A stretch of DNA of 64,000 bases from Bog-532 sp963830385 (GTDB lineage Bacteria; Actinomycetota; Actinomycetes; Streptosporangiales; Streptosporangiaceae): contig CAWHMD010000005.1 in the NCBI GenBank assembly GCA_963830385.1, positions 1,674,001 to 1,738,000 on the forward strand, written 5' to 3'. The notes beneath the pieces were generated by a model. That model searched no databases and was not told the DNA's origin. It saw only the letters and a program-made list of their open reading frames with translations. Positions 51,972 to 60,025 of the stretch are shown in pieces. A program made the position numbers and the translations under genes. Numbering within the stretch: the first letter of the stretch is position 1; each line of letters begins with the position of its first letter.

Positions 51972-52634
51972 ATGCCGGAATACAGCAGGCCAGGTGCGGC
52001 CGGGCCGCGCTTCGTGCCCGCCGGCGACGGGCGGGACCGGGCGAGCCGGCCCCGGGTGCAGCCGGTCGCCCACCCGGCCCGCGGCGCCGAGACCAGGCGG
52101 GGGCCCGCGGGCGCGCGGGGGCCGGAGGCGTTCCGGCCCCGTTCGCCCCGTGATCCGGGTCAGCGTACCGGGCCGCGTGACCCCGAGCCGCCCGGCCGCC
52201 CGGCCGGCGTCCGGCTCACCGGCCGCGGCGCGGTGCTGTGCCTGGTGATCGTCACGTTCTTCGCCATCCTGGCGTCCGGCTGGATCGGGACCGGGGTGCT
52301 GGCCGATGTGCTGTTCGTGGCCGGCTGCGGCGCGATGGCCTGGTACGCCAAGCCCAGCGACCTGCTCACGGTGTCGGTGTCACCGCCGCTGGCATTTTTC
52401 TTCGCCTGCGTGCTGGATAAGCTGATTACGTCCTCGGGCGGGACCGTGGCGGTCGAAGGCACCCTGGTCACGCTGGCCACGTCGGCGCCCTGGCTGTTCG
52501 CCGGCACGGCGCTGACCATCGCCATCGGCCTGCGCCGCGGGCTGCTCGGCAACATCCGCGAGTTGCGGCGGGGGCTGCAGGGTGACCCCGGCGGAAAGGT
52601 GGCGCGGGCCGATGAGCGAGCACCCCGCCGCTGA
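51972..52634 (+). CDS. DUF6542-type small membrane protein
   Basis: 220 residues. About 75 N-terminal Arg/Pro/Gly-rich residues are disordered and cytosolic. Three to four hydrophobic segments follow (GAVLCLVIVTFFAILASGWIG, LADVLFVAGCGAMAWYA, PLAFFFACVLDKLI, LFAGTALTIAIGL), with the phrase RLTGRGAVLC and YAKPSDLLTVSVSPPLA typical of the actinobacterial DUF6542 family. Function unknown. It overlaps the start of the CDF gene. Confidence 0.83.
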   Translation: MPEYSRPGAAGPRFVPAGDGRDRASRPRVQPVAHPARGAETRRGPAGARGPEAFRPRSPRDPGQRTGPRDPEPPGRPAGVRLTGRGAVLCLVIVTFFAILASGWIGTGVLADVLFVAGCGAMAWYAKPSDLLTVSVSPPLAFFFACVLDKLITSSGGTVAVEGTLVTLATSAPWLFAGTALTIAIGLRRGLLGNIRELRRGLQGDPGGKVARADERAPRR

Positions 52635-53724
52635 CGAAGCCCGCCAGCCACACCACCACGATCATCACGAGCACGGACATGATCACGGGCCACCGGCTGG
52701 GCGAGAGCCCGCCTGGCGGCGGCTGCGGCACGAGCTGAGCCATCTGCTCCGGCCGCACACCCACGACGCGTCGGCCAAGGTGGACCGGGCCATGGAGGCG
52801 TCCGCCCAGGGCATGCGGACGCTGTGGATCTCGCTGGCCGGGCTGGGCGCCACCGCCGTGCTCCAGGCCATCGTGGTCGGCCTGTCCGGGTCGGTGGCCC
52901 TGCTCGGGGACAGCATCCACAACGCGGCCGACGCGCTGACCGCGGTCCCGCTCGGCATCGCGTTCATGGCGGGCCGCCGGGCGGCGACCCGGCGTTTCAC
53001 CTACGGGTTCGGGCGGGCCGAGGACCTGGCCGGCATCGCGATCGTGGCCTTGATCGCGCTGTCGGCGGCGCTGGCCGCGGCGGCCGCCGTCGACCGGCTG
53101 CTGCACCCGGTCAAGGTGTCCTACCTGCCGTGGGTGGCGGTCGCGGCGGTGATCGGGTTCATCGGCAACGAGTGGGTGGCCCGGTACCGGATCCGGGTGG
53201 GCCGGGCGATCGGCTCGGCGGCCCTGGTCGCGGACGGCCTGCACGCGCGGACGGACGGTTTCACCTCGCTGGCGGTGCTGATCGGGGCGGCCGGGGCGGC
53301 CCTCGGCTGGCGGCTGGCCGACCCGATCGTCGGCCTGGTCATCACCGTGGCGATCTTGTTCGTGCTGAAGGACGCGGCCCAGGAGGTGTTCCGACGGCTG
53401 ATGGACGCGGTCGATCCGGCCCTGCTGGCCGCGGCCGAGGACGCGCTGCGCCCGGTCGGCGGCGTGCTCGAGGTGAGCCGGCTGCGGATGCGCTGGATCG
53501 GCCACCACCTGCACGCCGAGGTGACGATCGTGGTCAGCGACCGGCTCAGCGTGCGGGAGGCGCACGGGGTCGCGGTGGAGGCTGAGCACGCGCTGCTGCA
53601 CGCCGTCCCCCGGCTGACCTCGGCCCTGGTGCACGCCGACCCGGCCCCCGGCGGGCCGGAGGACCCGCACGCGCTGCTCGCTCACCACCACGGCGAGCCC
53701 GACACCCACCACGCCCACAGCTGA
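52612..53724 (+). CDS. Cation diffusion facilitator with histidine-rich N-terminus
   Basis: 370 residues. A His-rich leader (HHHDHHEHGHDH) probably collects metal; six transmembrane segments include the two metal-site motifs HNAADAL (TM2) and HARTDGF (TM5), both HxxxD, so this is a zinc- or cobalt-type exporter closer to the classic CDF family than the gene at 11240. A cytosolic domain (VSRLRMRWIGHHLHAEV) follows, and the C-terminus is His-rich again (HHHGEPDTHHAH). ATG 52612 is chosen; GTG 52582 is an alternative. Its 3' end is copied in the repeat at 53706-53760. Confidence 0.9.
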   Translation: MSEHPAADEARQPHHHDHHEHGHDHGPPAGREPAWRRLRHELSHLLRPHTHDASAKVDRAMEASAQGMRTLWISLAGLGATAVLQAIVVGLSGSVALLGDSIHNAADALTAVPLGIAFMAGRRAATRRFTYGFGRAEDLAGIAIVALIALSAALAAAAAVDRLLHPVKVSYLPWVAVAAVIGFIGNEWVARYRIRVGRAIGSAALVADGLHARTDGFTSLAVLIGAAGAALGWRLADPIVGLVITVAILFVLKDAAQEVFRRLMDAVDPALLAAAEDALRPVGGVLEVSRLRMRWIGHHLHAEVTIVVSDRLSVREAHGVAVEAEHALLHAVPRLTSALVHADPAPGGPEDPHALLAHHHGEPDTHHAHS

Positions 53725-53760
53725 CGCGACCTGGCGGCCACCACGCCCGCAGCTGACGCG
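53706..53760. repeat. Paired repeat E: duplicated CDF gene end, 32-base pitch
   Basis: A 23-base unit starting CCACCACGCCC at 53706 and including the CDF stop codon recurs at 53738 with one base changed before its end. The pitch is 32 bases, as in pairs A-D, but the unit has no shared core. Confidence 0.75.
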
Positions 53761-53772
53761 GCCCACGTATGT

Positions 53773-53829
53773 GGGCAATGGCGCCATCGCCTACATAAGA
53801 GCATGGGCAAAGGCGCCATCGCCTATATA
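53773..53829. repeat. Paired repeat D, 25-base unit, 32-base pitch
   Basis: Units at 53773-53797 and 53805-53829 differ at two bases. The first is bounded by TATGTGGGC/GCCTACATA arms (one mismatch) and encloses the palindrome ATGGCGCCAT. The second core reads CAAAGGCGCCATCG. It lies between the convergent CDF and ispH genes. Confidence 0.82.
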
Positions 53830-53864
53830 CGAGTGGCGGGCCGGAAGCGGCGGCGTCGGCCGGG

Positions 53865-54827
53865 TCAGGCTTCGGCGCGGGTGCGGGGCGGGCGGATCTC
53901 CCGCGGGAGCGCGAACGACATGCGCTCCTCGATCGCCTCGACCTCTTCGACGTCGGGGAAGCCGTGCTCGGCCAGCCAGCCGAGCACGCCGCCGACCAGC
54001 TCCTCGGGGACCGAGGCGCCGCTGGTGACGCCGATCGTGGTCACTCCGTCCAGCCAGCGCTGGTCGATCTCGGAGGCGTCGTCGACCAGGTAGGCGGCGG
54101 CCGCCCCGCAGTCCTTGGCCACCTCGACCAGGCGGACCGAGTTGGAGGAGTTCTGCGAGCCGACCACCAGCACCAGCTCGGCAGCCGCGGCGATCTGCTT
54201 GACGGCCGTCTGCCGGTTCTGGGTGGCGTAACAGATGTCGTCGCTGGGCGGGTTGATGAGCGTGGGGAACCGCTTGCGCAGTGCGCCCACCGTTTCGACG
54301 GTCTCGTCGACCGACAGCGTGGTCTGGGACAGCCAGACCACCTTGCTGGGGTCGCGCACCTCGACCTCGTCGACGCCCTCGGGGCCGTCCACCAGCCGCA
54401 CCCGGGCGGGCGCCTCGCCGGTCGTGCCGACGACCTCTTCGTGGCCCTCGTGCCCGATCAGCAGGATGTCGTAGTCCTGGGCCGCGAACCGGCGGGCCTC
54501 GTTGTGCACCTTGGTCACCAGCGGGCAGGTGGCGTCGATCACCTGCAGGTCGCGGGCCTGGGCTTCCTCGCGGACCGAGGGGGCGATCCCGTGGGCCGAG
54601 AACACCACCACCGAACCCGGCGGGATCTCGTCGGTCTCGTCCACGAAGATCGCGCCGCGCTTCTCCAGCGTCCGCACCACGTGCAGGTTGTGGACGATCT
54701 GCTTGCGGACGTAGATGGGGGCGCCAAAGCGTTCGAGCGCCATCTCGACGGTCTGCACAGCCCGGTCGACACCGGCGCAGTAGCCGCGCGGTTTGGCGAG
54801 GAGGACGCGCCTGGTGGTCGCAGACAT
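53865..54827 (-). CDS. ispH: 4-hydroxy-3-methylbut-2-enyl diphosphate reductase
   Basis: Last enzyme of the methylerythritol phosphate pathway, giving IPP and DMAPP through a 4Fe-4S cluster. 320 residues; the three cluster cysteines lie in PRGYCAGVDRA (Cys17), DATCPLVTKVH (about 100) and DDICYATQNRQ (about 200), and the substrate phrases SAHGIAPSV and TSGASVPEELV are conserved. ATG 54827 is preceded by GGGAG; an upstream ATG at 54836 would overlap it. The C-terminus is Arg/Pro-rich. Confidence 0.95.
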   Translation of the reverse strand: MSATTRRVLLAKPRGYCAGVDRAVQTVEMALERFGAPIYVRKQIVHNLHVVRTLEKRGAIFVDETDEIPPGSVVVFSAHGIAPSVREEAQARDLQVIDATCPLVTKVHNEARRFAAQDYDILLIGHEGHEEVVGTTGEAPARVRLVDGPEGVDEVEVRDPSKVVWLSQTTLSVDETVETVGALRKRFPTLINPPSDDICYATQNRQTAVKQIAAAAELVLVVGSQNSSNSVRLVEVAKDCGAAAAYLVDDASEIDQRWLDGVTTIGVTSGASVPEELVGGVLGWLAEHGFPDVEEVEAIEERMSFALPREIRPPRTRAEA

Positions 54828-55031
54828 GTCTCCCATGGTAGGCGAGGCTCAGGGGCGCCCACTCGCACCCCGGCCAGAGAAGGGCCGCCGGCATGGCTGC
54901 GATTCTGTTGCGAGGGCCAGGCGCAGCCGGCAAGATACCCGGCAAGGAACACGCACAGCCAAAGTGCATTAGCAAATCGCGTACGTGTGAAATCCTTTCC
55001 GTATCCGTCCCCCTTCAGGGAGAGATTAGAT

Positions 55032-56032
55032 ATGCGGTTCCCGCAGGTCAGCGAGAGAGTCAAGGAGGCGCCTGCGAACGCGTTGCGATCCGTGTTCGCG
55101 AGCATCGGCCAGGTTCTGCTCGTTACCGACCGAATGAAGAAGAAGTCCGGCGAAGATGAGCAGACTTCGCAGGCGAACGCCACCGCGACAGTTCCGGCTC
55201 CGGCCACCGATACCGAGACCTCTGTTGCCAATGGGTCGGCTGGTGTTGCTGAGGCTCAGGTGGCTCCTGTGTCTGTTGAGACGGCTTCGGCTCCCGTGGC
55301 CTCTGTGACTTCTGAGACGTCCGAGGCGTCGGTGAAGACGCCGGCGGCGAAGGCCAAGGCCCCGGCCGCAGCGAAGGCCCCGGCCGCTGCGAAGAGCCCG
55401 GCCGCGAAGGCGCCCGCCAAGAACCCGCCGCGCGCAAGCCGGCCGCGAAGAAGCCCGCGGCCACCGACGGCCCGGCCACCGACGGCCCGGCCGCCGACGC
55501 CCCGGTCACCGATGCCGCGAGCGCGGCTTCGGCCAGTCCGGCCGCCGACGGTGCGACGGCCGGCAGCGAGGCCGCTGGGAGCCTGGCCAACGGGGCCGCC
55601 GCGCCGACTGCGGCGGCCAAGAGCGCGACCGCCCAGCCGGCCGCGGCCAAGGCACCCGCCACGAAGAGCCCGGCCGCGAAGGCGCCCGCCGCGAAGAGCC
55701 CGGCCGCCAAGCCGGCCGCGACCGGCGGCAACGTCCGGGTGCTGTCGGACGACGAGGCCGCGACCACGCCGGCCGCCCCGCGCCGGAAGGCTCCGGCCAG
55801 GACCGCCGCCAAGGCTCCGGCCGGTGCGGCCGGGACCACTCCGGCCGCACCGGCTGAGGCCCCGCTGCCCAACTACGACCAGCTCACGATCGCGTCGCTG
55901 CGGGCGCGGCTGCGGGGGCTGTCGTTGGAGCAGGTCCGCGCGCTGATCACGTACGAGCAGGCGCACGAGAACCGGCCGGAAGTGATCACGATGTTCGAGC
56001 GGCGAGTGGCCAAGCTCGAAGCCGACGGCTGA
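55032..56032 (+). pseudogene. Lipid-droplet-associated-type protein, apparent one-base frameshift
   Basis: N-terminus (55032-55433): MRFPQVSERVKEAPANALR, then VFASIGQVLLVTDRMKKKSG, Ala/Pro/Lys-rich. C-terminus in another frame (to 56032): LPNYDQLTIASLRARLRGLS, then ALITYEQAHENRPEVITMFERR, the conserved end of actinobacterial lipid-droplet or MaSP-like proteins. The two halves join at about 55434-55436, where one base is missing; the AKP-rich composition continues unchanged across it, so a single gene of about 333 residues was intended. ATG 55032 follows GGGAGAGA. It may coat storage-lipid inclusions. Confidence 0.75.
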
Positions 56033-56043
56033 GCCGCCAGGCC

Positions 56044-57255
56044 ATGGCCCTGGAGACGTCCGCCGAAGCGCCGGTCCCGGTCCGCACCGTCCTGCAACTG
56101 GTCGGCGGCTGGGTGCAGCGGCTGGGCCGGGTCTGGGTCGACGGTGAGATCGCCGAGCTGGCCCGGCGCGGTGGCACGGTGTTCATCACCCTGCGCGACC
56201 CGGCGGCGGCGGTGTCGGTCCGGGTGGTCTGCGCCCGGACCGTGTTCGACTCGATCCGGCCCGCGCCCAGCGAGGGGGCCCGGGTCGTGGTCCACGCGAA
56301 GCCGGACTTCAACGCCACCCGCGGGTCGTTCGCGCTGACCGCACTGGACATCCGGCCGGTCGGCATCGGCGAGCTGCTGGCCCGGCTGGAGCAGCTGCGG
56401 CAGAAGCTCGGCGCCGAAGGGCTGTTCGCCCGGGAACGTAAGCGGCCGCTGCCGTTCCTGCCCCGCGAGATCGGGCTGATCTGCGGCCGGGACTCGGCGG
56501 CCCAGCGGGACGTGCAGCGGATCGCGGCCCGGCGCTGGCCGGCGGTGCGGTTCCGGGTCGAGCAGACCGCGGTGCAGGGTTCTTACGCCGCCGGTGAGGT
56601 GATCCAGGCGCTGCGCCGCCTGGACGGCGCCCCCGAGATCGACGTGATCATCATCGCCCGGGGCGGTGGGTCGCTGGAGGACCTGCTGCCGTTCTCCGAC
56701 GAGGCGCTGCTGCGCGCGGTGGCCGCCTGCCAGACCCCCGTGGTGAGCGCGATCGGGCACGAGCAGGACGTGCCGCTGCTGGACCACGTGGCCGACCTGC
56801 GGGCGGCCACCCCGACCGACGCCGCCAAGCGGGTGGTGCCCGACGTCGCCGAGCAGGTGGCCCTGATCGACGGCCTGCGGGACCGGGCCCGGCGGTGCGT
56901 CCAGGGCCGGATCGAGCGCGAGCTGTCCTGGCTGGCCGCGATGACCTCACGCCCGGCCATCGCGAACCCGGTCCGCGAGATCGAGCGGCAGCAGGAGCAG
57001 GTGGCCACGCTCACCCAGCGGACCCGCGTCAGCCTGCGGGCGGCCATCACCCGGGCCGAGGACGAGGTGTCGCACACCCGGGCCCGGCTGCTGGCGCTGT
57101 CTCCCGCGTCCACCCTCAAGCGCGGTTACGCGATCGTCCAGCACGAGGACGAGCAGGTGGTGCGGAGCGCGGCCGAGGTCACCGAGGGTGAGGCGCTGAC
57201 GATCCGGTTCGCCGAGGACCAGGTCGGCGTGACCGTCGGCCAGCCGCCCGGCTGA
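56044..57255 (+). CDS. xseA: Exodeoxyribonuclease VII large subunit
   Basis: 403 residues. An N-terminal OB fold (about 15-100; WVDGEIAELARRGGTVFITLRD), the catalytic domain with ICGRDSAAQRDVQ, DVIIIARGGGSLEDLLPFSDE and SAIGHEQDVPLLDHVADLRAATPTDAA, and a C-terminal coiled coil. With XseB it degrades single-stranded DNA to short oligonucleotides. ATG 56044 lies 11 bases after the preceding stop. xseB follows after a 39-base gap. Confidence 0.95.
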   Translation: MALETSAEAPVPVRTVLQLVGGWVQRLGRVWVDGEIAELARRGGTVFITLRDPAAAVSVRVVCARTVFDSIRPAPSEGARVVVHAKPDFNATRGSFALTALDIRPVGIGELLARLEQLRQKLGAEGLFARERKRPLPFLPREIGLICGRDSAAQRDVQRIAARRWPAVRFRVEQTAVQGSYAAGEVIQALRRLDGAPEIDVIIIARGGGSLEDLLPFSDEALLRAVAACQTPVVSAIGHEQDVPLLDHVADLRAATPTDAAKRVVPDVAEQVALIDGLRDRARRCVQGRIERELSWLAAMTSRPAIANPVREIERQQEQVATLTQRTRVSLRAAITRAEDEVSHTRARLLALSPASTLKRGYAIVQHEDEQVVRSAAEVTEGEALTIRFAEDQVGVTVGQPPG

Positions 57256-57294
57256 CGACGCCGGACTGTCATACCCCATTGGTAGGTTGAAAAA

Positions 57295-57564
57295 GTGGCG
57301 AGCAAGGCCGAGCAGAACGAGGCGCAGGACGGCACCCGATCGGAGGCACTGTCCTACGAGCAGGCCCGGGACGAGCTCGCGTCGGTGGTCAAGCGGCTGG
57401 AGACCGGCGGCCTGACCCTGGAGCAGTCGCTGGAGTTGTGGGAGCGCGGCGAGCGGCTCGCGGCCGTGTGTGGCCGCCTGCTGGAGGGGGCCCGGGCGCG
57501 GCTGTCGGCGGCGACCGCGGAGCGTTCCGGCAACGGAGACGACGAGGACGACCGGCCGTTCTGA
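57295..57564 (+). CDS. xseB: Exodeoxyribonuclease VII small subunit
   Basis: 89 residues with the conserved core SYEQARDELASVVKRLETGGLTLEQSLELWERGERLA and a CGRLLEGAR helix; acidic C-terminus (GNGDDEDDRPF). GTG 57295 has only a weak GGTAGG-like site upstream. Pairs with XseA, which needs several XseB copies to form the enzyme. Confidence 0.93.
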   Translation: MASKAEQNEAQDGTRSEALSYEQARDELASVVKRLETGGLTLEQSLELWERGERLAAVCGRLLEGARARLSAATAERSGNGDDEDDRPF

Positions 57565-57667
57565 ACGCGTCCTGGCGACTTGGCGCGGAGGGGTGACGCG
57601 GGTCGGCGCTGGACGCTCGGCGGTCTGACGCAGTTTGGCGGCGGGGCGACGCGGAGGTGTGAGCCTC

Positions 57668-58171
57668 TCAGCCCTGCGGGCGGAGCGAGGCGGCCAGGGT
57701 TTGCAGCTGGGCCCAGGAGGCGTTCCCGGTTACCACGAGGGTGACGCCGGCCGGTGTCGTCACAGCCAGCGAACGTTGACCCCTTTCAGAATTTTCCGAC
57801 GCGGCCCAGGACCGGTCACCGGCCTGGACCGGCGGCTGCGGGGTGCCGCTGTTGGTCATCCGGCGGATGAACGGGGCGGCCGTGGCGTTGGTCTCCTCCA
57901 GCGCCGCGAACGTGCCGGACGGGGTGAGGTAGCCGAGCCGCCAGGTGACGGTGCCCTTGCCGTTGGCGCCGCCCACCGCCACGCCCGAGTCCACCGGGGA
58001 CCAGGACGACGGCAGCCCGGCCGGCGCCACCACCTGGTAGGGCGCTGTGCGGGTCATGGCGGCCAGGTCGGCGTGGTAGCTGATCGTGGTCGGCGCGCTC
58101 GCGCGGTCCATCGGCACCGCCACGATGGCCACCACGGCCAGTAGCAGGCAGATCAGCACGGCCCGGATCAC
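57668..58171 (-). CDS. DUF4245-family secreted or membrane-anchored protein
   Basis: 167 residues: an N-terminal hydrophobic helix (about 3-20, signal anchor) and a beta-rich domain (YQVVAPAGLPSSWSPVDSGV, GTVTWRLGYLTPSG, LVVTGNASWAQLQTLAASLRP) that matches DUF4245, a protein usually found beside glpX in actinobacteria. Function unknown. GTG 58171 is ten bases after the TetR gene stop, so the two are co-transcribed. Confidence 0.87.
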   Translation of the reverse strand: MIRAVLICLLLAVVAIVAVPMDRASAPTTISYHADLAAMTRTAPYQVVAPAGLPSSWSPVDSGVAVGGANGKGTVTWRLGYLTPSGTFAALEETNATAAPFIRRMTNSGTPQPPVQAGDRSWAASENSERGQRSLAVTTPAGVTLVVTGNASWAQLQTLAASLRPQG

Positions 58172-58181
58172 GCGAATCGCC

Positions 58182-58823
58182 TCAGGGCCGGCCGGTGATG
58201 TCGATGCCGCCGATGACCTTGATCACCCGGTCGGCCAGCGACCGGGCGGCCACGGCGTCGCTGCCCAGCGAGACCTCCGCCACCGCCAGCATCAGCGCCC
58301 CGGTCAGCACGATCGCCACCGCGTCGTCGGCCGGTTCGGTGCCACGGGCGAAGAACTCGGCGTTGATCCCGGCCCATTCGCGCTGCCGCCGGCGCATGAT
58401 CAGCTCGAATCCGGGTGGCCCGTCGCCCCGCATGAACAGCGCCGACAGGTCCCGTTCGCTGATACAGCCGTCCAGGTAGGCCCGGGCGCCGGCCAGGAAC
58501 AGCTGCTTGGGGTCGCTGACCCCGAGGTCGCGCTGCTGCCGGACCGCGGTCCGGGTCCGCTCGGCCAGCCGGAGGTGGAACTCCTCGAACAGGGTCAGGA
58601 ACAGGTCGGCCTTGCCCGCGAAGTGGTGGTAGAGGCTGCCGACGCTGGCGCCGGCCGCGGCCACGATGTCGGTGACGTTGGCCTCGGCGTAACCGCCGGA
58701 GGTGAACGCGGCCCGCGCGGCCGCCAGCAGCCCGGCCCGGGTCGCGGCGCCTCGTTCCGAGCCGCGCGAATCGCGGGATTCCGGGCCGTGGGTCGCGGCC
58801 GTCTGTTCGGTGTCGGCTGGCAT
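58182..58823 (-). CDS. TetR-family transcriptional regulator
   Basis: 213 residues. The N-terminal HTH (about 28-70; AARAAFTSGGYAEANVTDIVAAAGASVGSLYHHFAGKADLF) is standard TetR; the ligand domain carries FEEFHLRLAERTRTAV and KQLFLAGARAYLDGC. It diverges from glpX across 112 bases and precedes the DUF4245 gene. Its ligand and targets cannot be read from sequence; glpX or itself are the nearest candidates. Confidence 0.9.
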   Translation of the reverse strand: MPADTEQTAATHGPESRDSRGSERGAATRAGLLAAARAAFTSGGYAEANVTDIVAAAGASVGSLYHHFAGKADLFLTLFEEFHLRLAERTRTAVRQQRDLGVSDPKQLFLAGARAYLDGCISERDLSALFMRGDGPPGFELIMRRRQREWAGINAEFFARGTEPADDAVAIVLTGALMLAVAEVSLGSDAVAARSLADRVIKVIGGIDITGRP

Positions 58824-58935
58824 CGGTCGTCCGGTCCTCCAGGTCCCCCCGGTTCAGGTGGCCAGGCTAAGGCTAACGCCGACGGGGTAGCTGAATAGCA
58901 TCAGCGGAGAACCCGATCATGGAAGGGGCTCACCG

Positions 58936-59994
58936 ATGCCCGCCGACCACACCGAGCTTGGAGAGAACACCGTGCATCCAGACGATGTGGACCCGCTGCC
59001 GGAACCCGGCCAGCACGCCCCCGACCGCAACCTGGCGCTGGAGCTGGCCCGGGTCACCGAGGCGGCCTCGATGGCCGGGGCCCGCTGGGTCGGCCGCGGC
59101 GACAAGAACGGCGCCGACGGGGCCGCCGTCAACGCCATGCGACTGCTGATCAACTCGGTGTCGATGCAGGGCGTGGTGGTCATCGGGGAGGGCGAGAAGG
59201 ACAAGGCCCCGATGCTGTTCAACGGCGAGGAGGTCGGTGACGGCACCGGGGCCGAGTGTGACGTGGCGGTCGACCCGATCGACGGCACCCGGCTGTGCGC
59301 CAACGGGATGCCGAACGCGGTCTCGGTGCTGGCCGTGTCCGCCCGCGGCTCGATGTTCGACCCGTCGGCCGTGTTCTACATGGACAAGCTGGCCACCGGG
59401 CCGGAGGCGGCCGGGATGGTGGACGTGAGCGCGCCGCCCGAGGCCAACATCGCCGCGGTGGCCCGGGCCAAGGCCTGCTCGCCGCACGACGTCACCGTCG
59501 TCATCCTCGACCGGCCCCGGCACGCCGAGCTGATCGAGCAGGTCCGGGCGGCCGGAGCCCGGATCAAGCTCATCACCGACGGCGACGTGGCCGGGGCGAT
59601 CATGGCCGCCCGCGAGAGCACCGGGGTGGACCTGATGCTCGGCGTGGGCGGGACCCCCGAGGGCATCATCGCCGCCTGCGCGCTGAAGTGCCTGGGCGGC
59701 GTGATCCAGGGCAAGCTGGCGCCCAGGGACGACGCCGAACGGCGCAAGGCGCTGGACGCCGGGCACGACCTGGACCGGGTGCTGACCACCGACGAGCTGG
59801 TCTCCTCCGACGACGTGTTCTTCGCCGCCACCGGCATCACCGACGGCGAGCTGCTGGAAGGCGTCCGTTACCGCGGTGCCGCCGCGACCACGCACTCACT
59901 GGTCATGCGGTCCCGGTCTGGCACTATTCGCAGCATCAAGAGCGAGCACCAGCTGTGGAAGCTGCGGGCCTACAGCTCGATCGACTTCGACTGA
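58936..59994 (+). CDS. glpX: Fructose-1,6-bisphosphatase, class II
   Basis: Gluconeogenic enzyme (352 residues) converting fructose-1,6-bisphosphate to fructose-6-phosphate. Class II motifs are VVIGEGEKDKAPML (metal), DVAVDPIDGTRLCANGM (the DPIDGT catalytic motif), and GTGAECDVAV just before it; ITDGDVAGAIMAA and GVGGTPEGIIAACALKCLGG bind the sugar phosphate. GlpX is the main FBPase of actinobacteria. The first ~25 residues are variable and the true start may be later. Confidence 0.95.
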   Translation: MPADHTELGENTVHPDDVDPLPEPGQHAPDRNLALELARVTEAASMAGARWVGRGDKNGADGAAVNAMRLLINSVSMQGVVVIGEGEKDKAPMLFNGEEVGDGTGAECDVAVDPIDGTRLCANGMPNAVSVLAVSARGSMFDPSAVFYMDKLATGPEAAGMVDVSAPPEANIAAVARAKACSPHDVTVVILDRPRHAELIEQVRAAGARIKLITDGDVAGAIMAARESTGVDLMLGVGGTPEGIIAACALKCLGGVIQGKLAPRDDAERRKALDAGHDLDRVLTTDELVSSDDVFFAATGITDGELLEGVRYRGAAATTHSLVMRSRSGTIRSIKSEHQLWKLRAYSSIDFD

Positions 59995-60025
59995 GCCTTG
60001 ACTGGGACTTCGACTGAGGAGTGGC

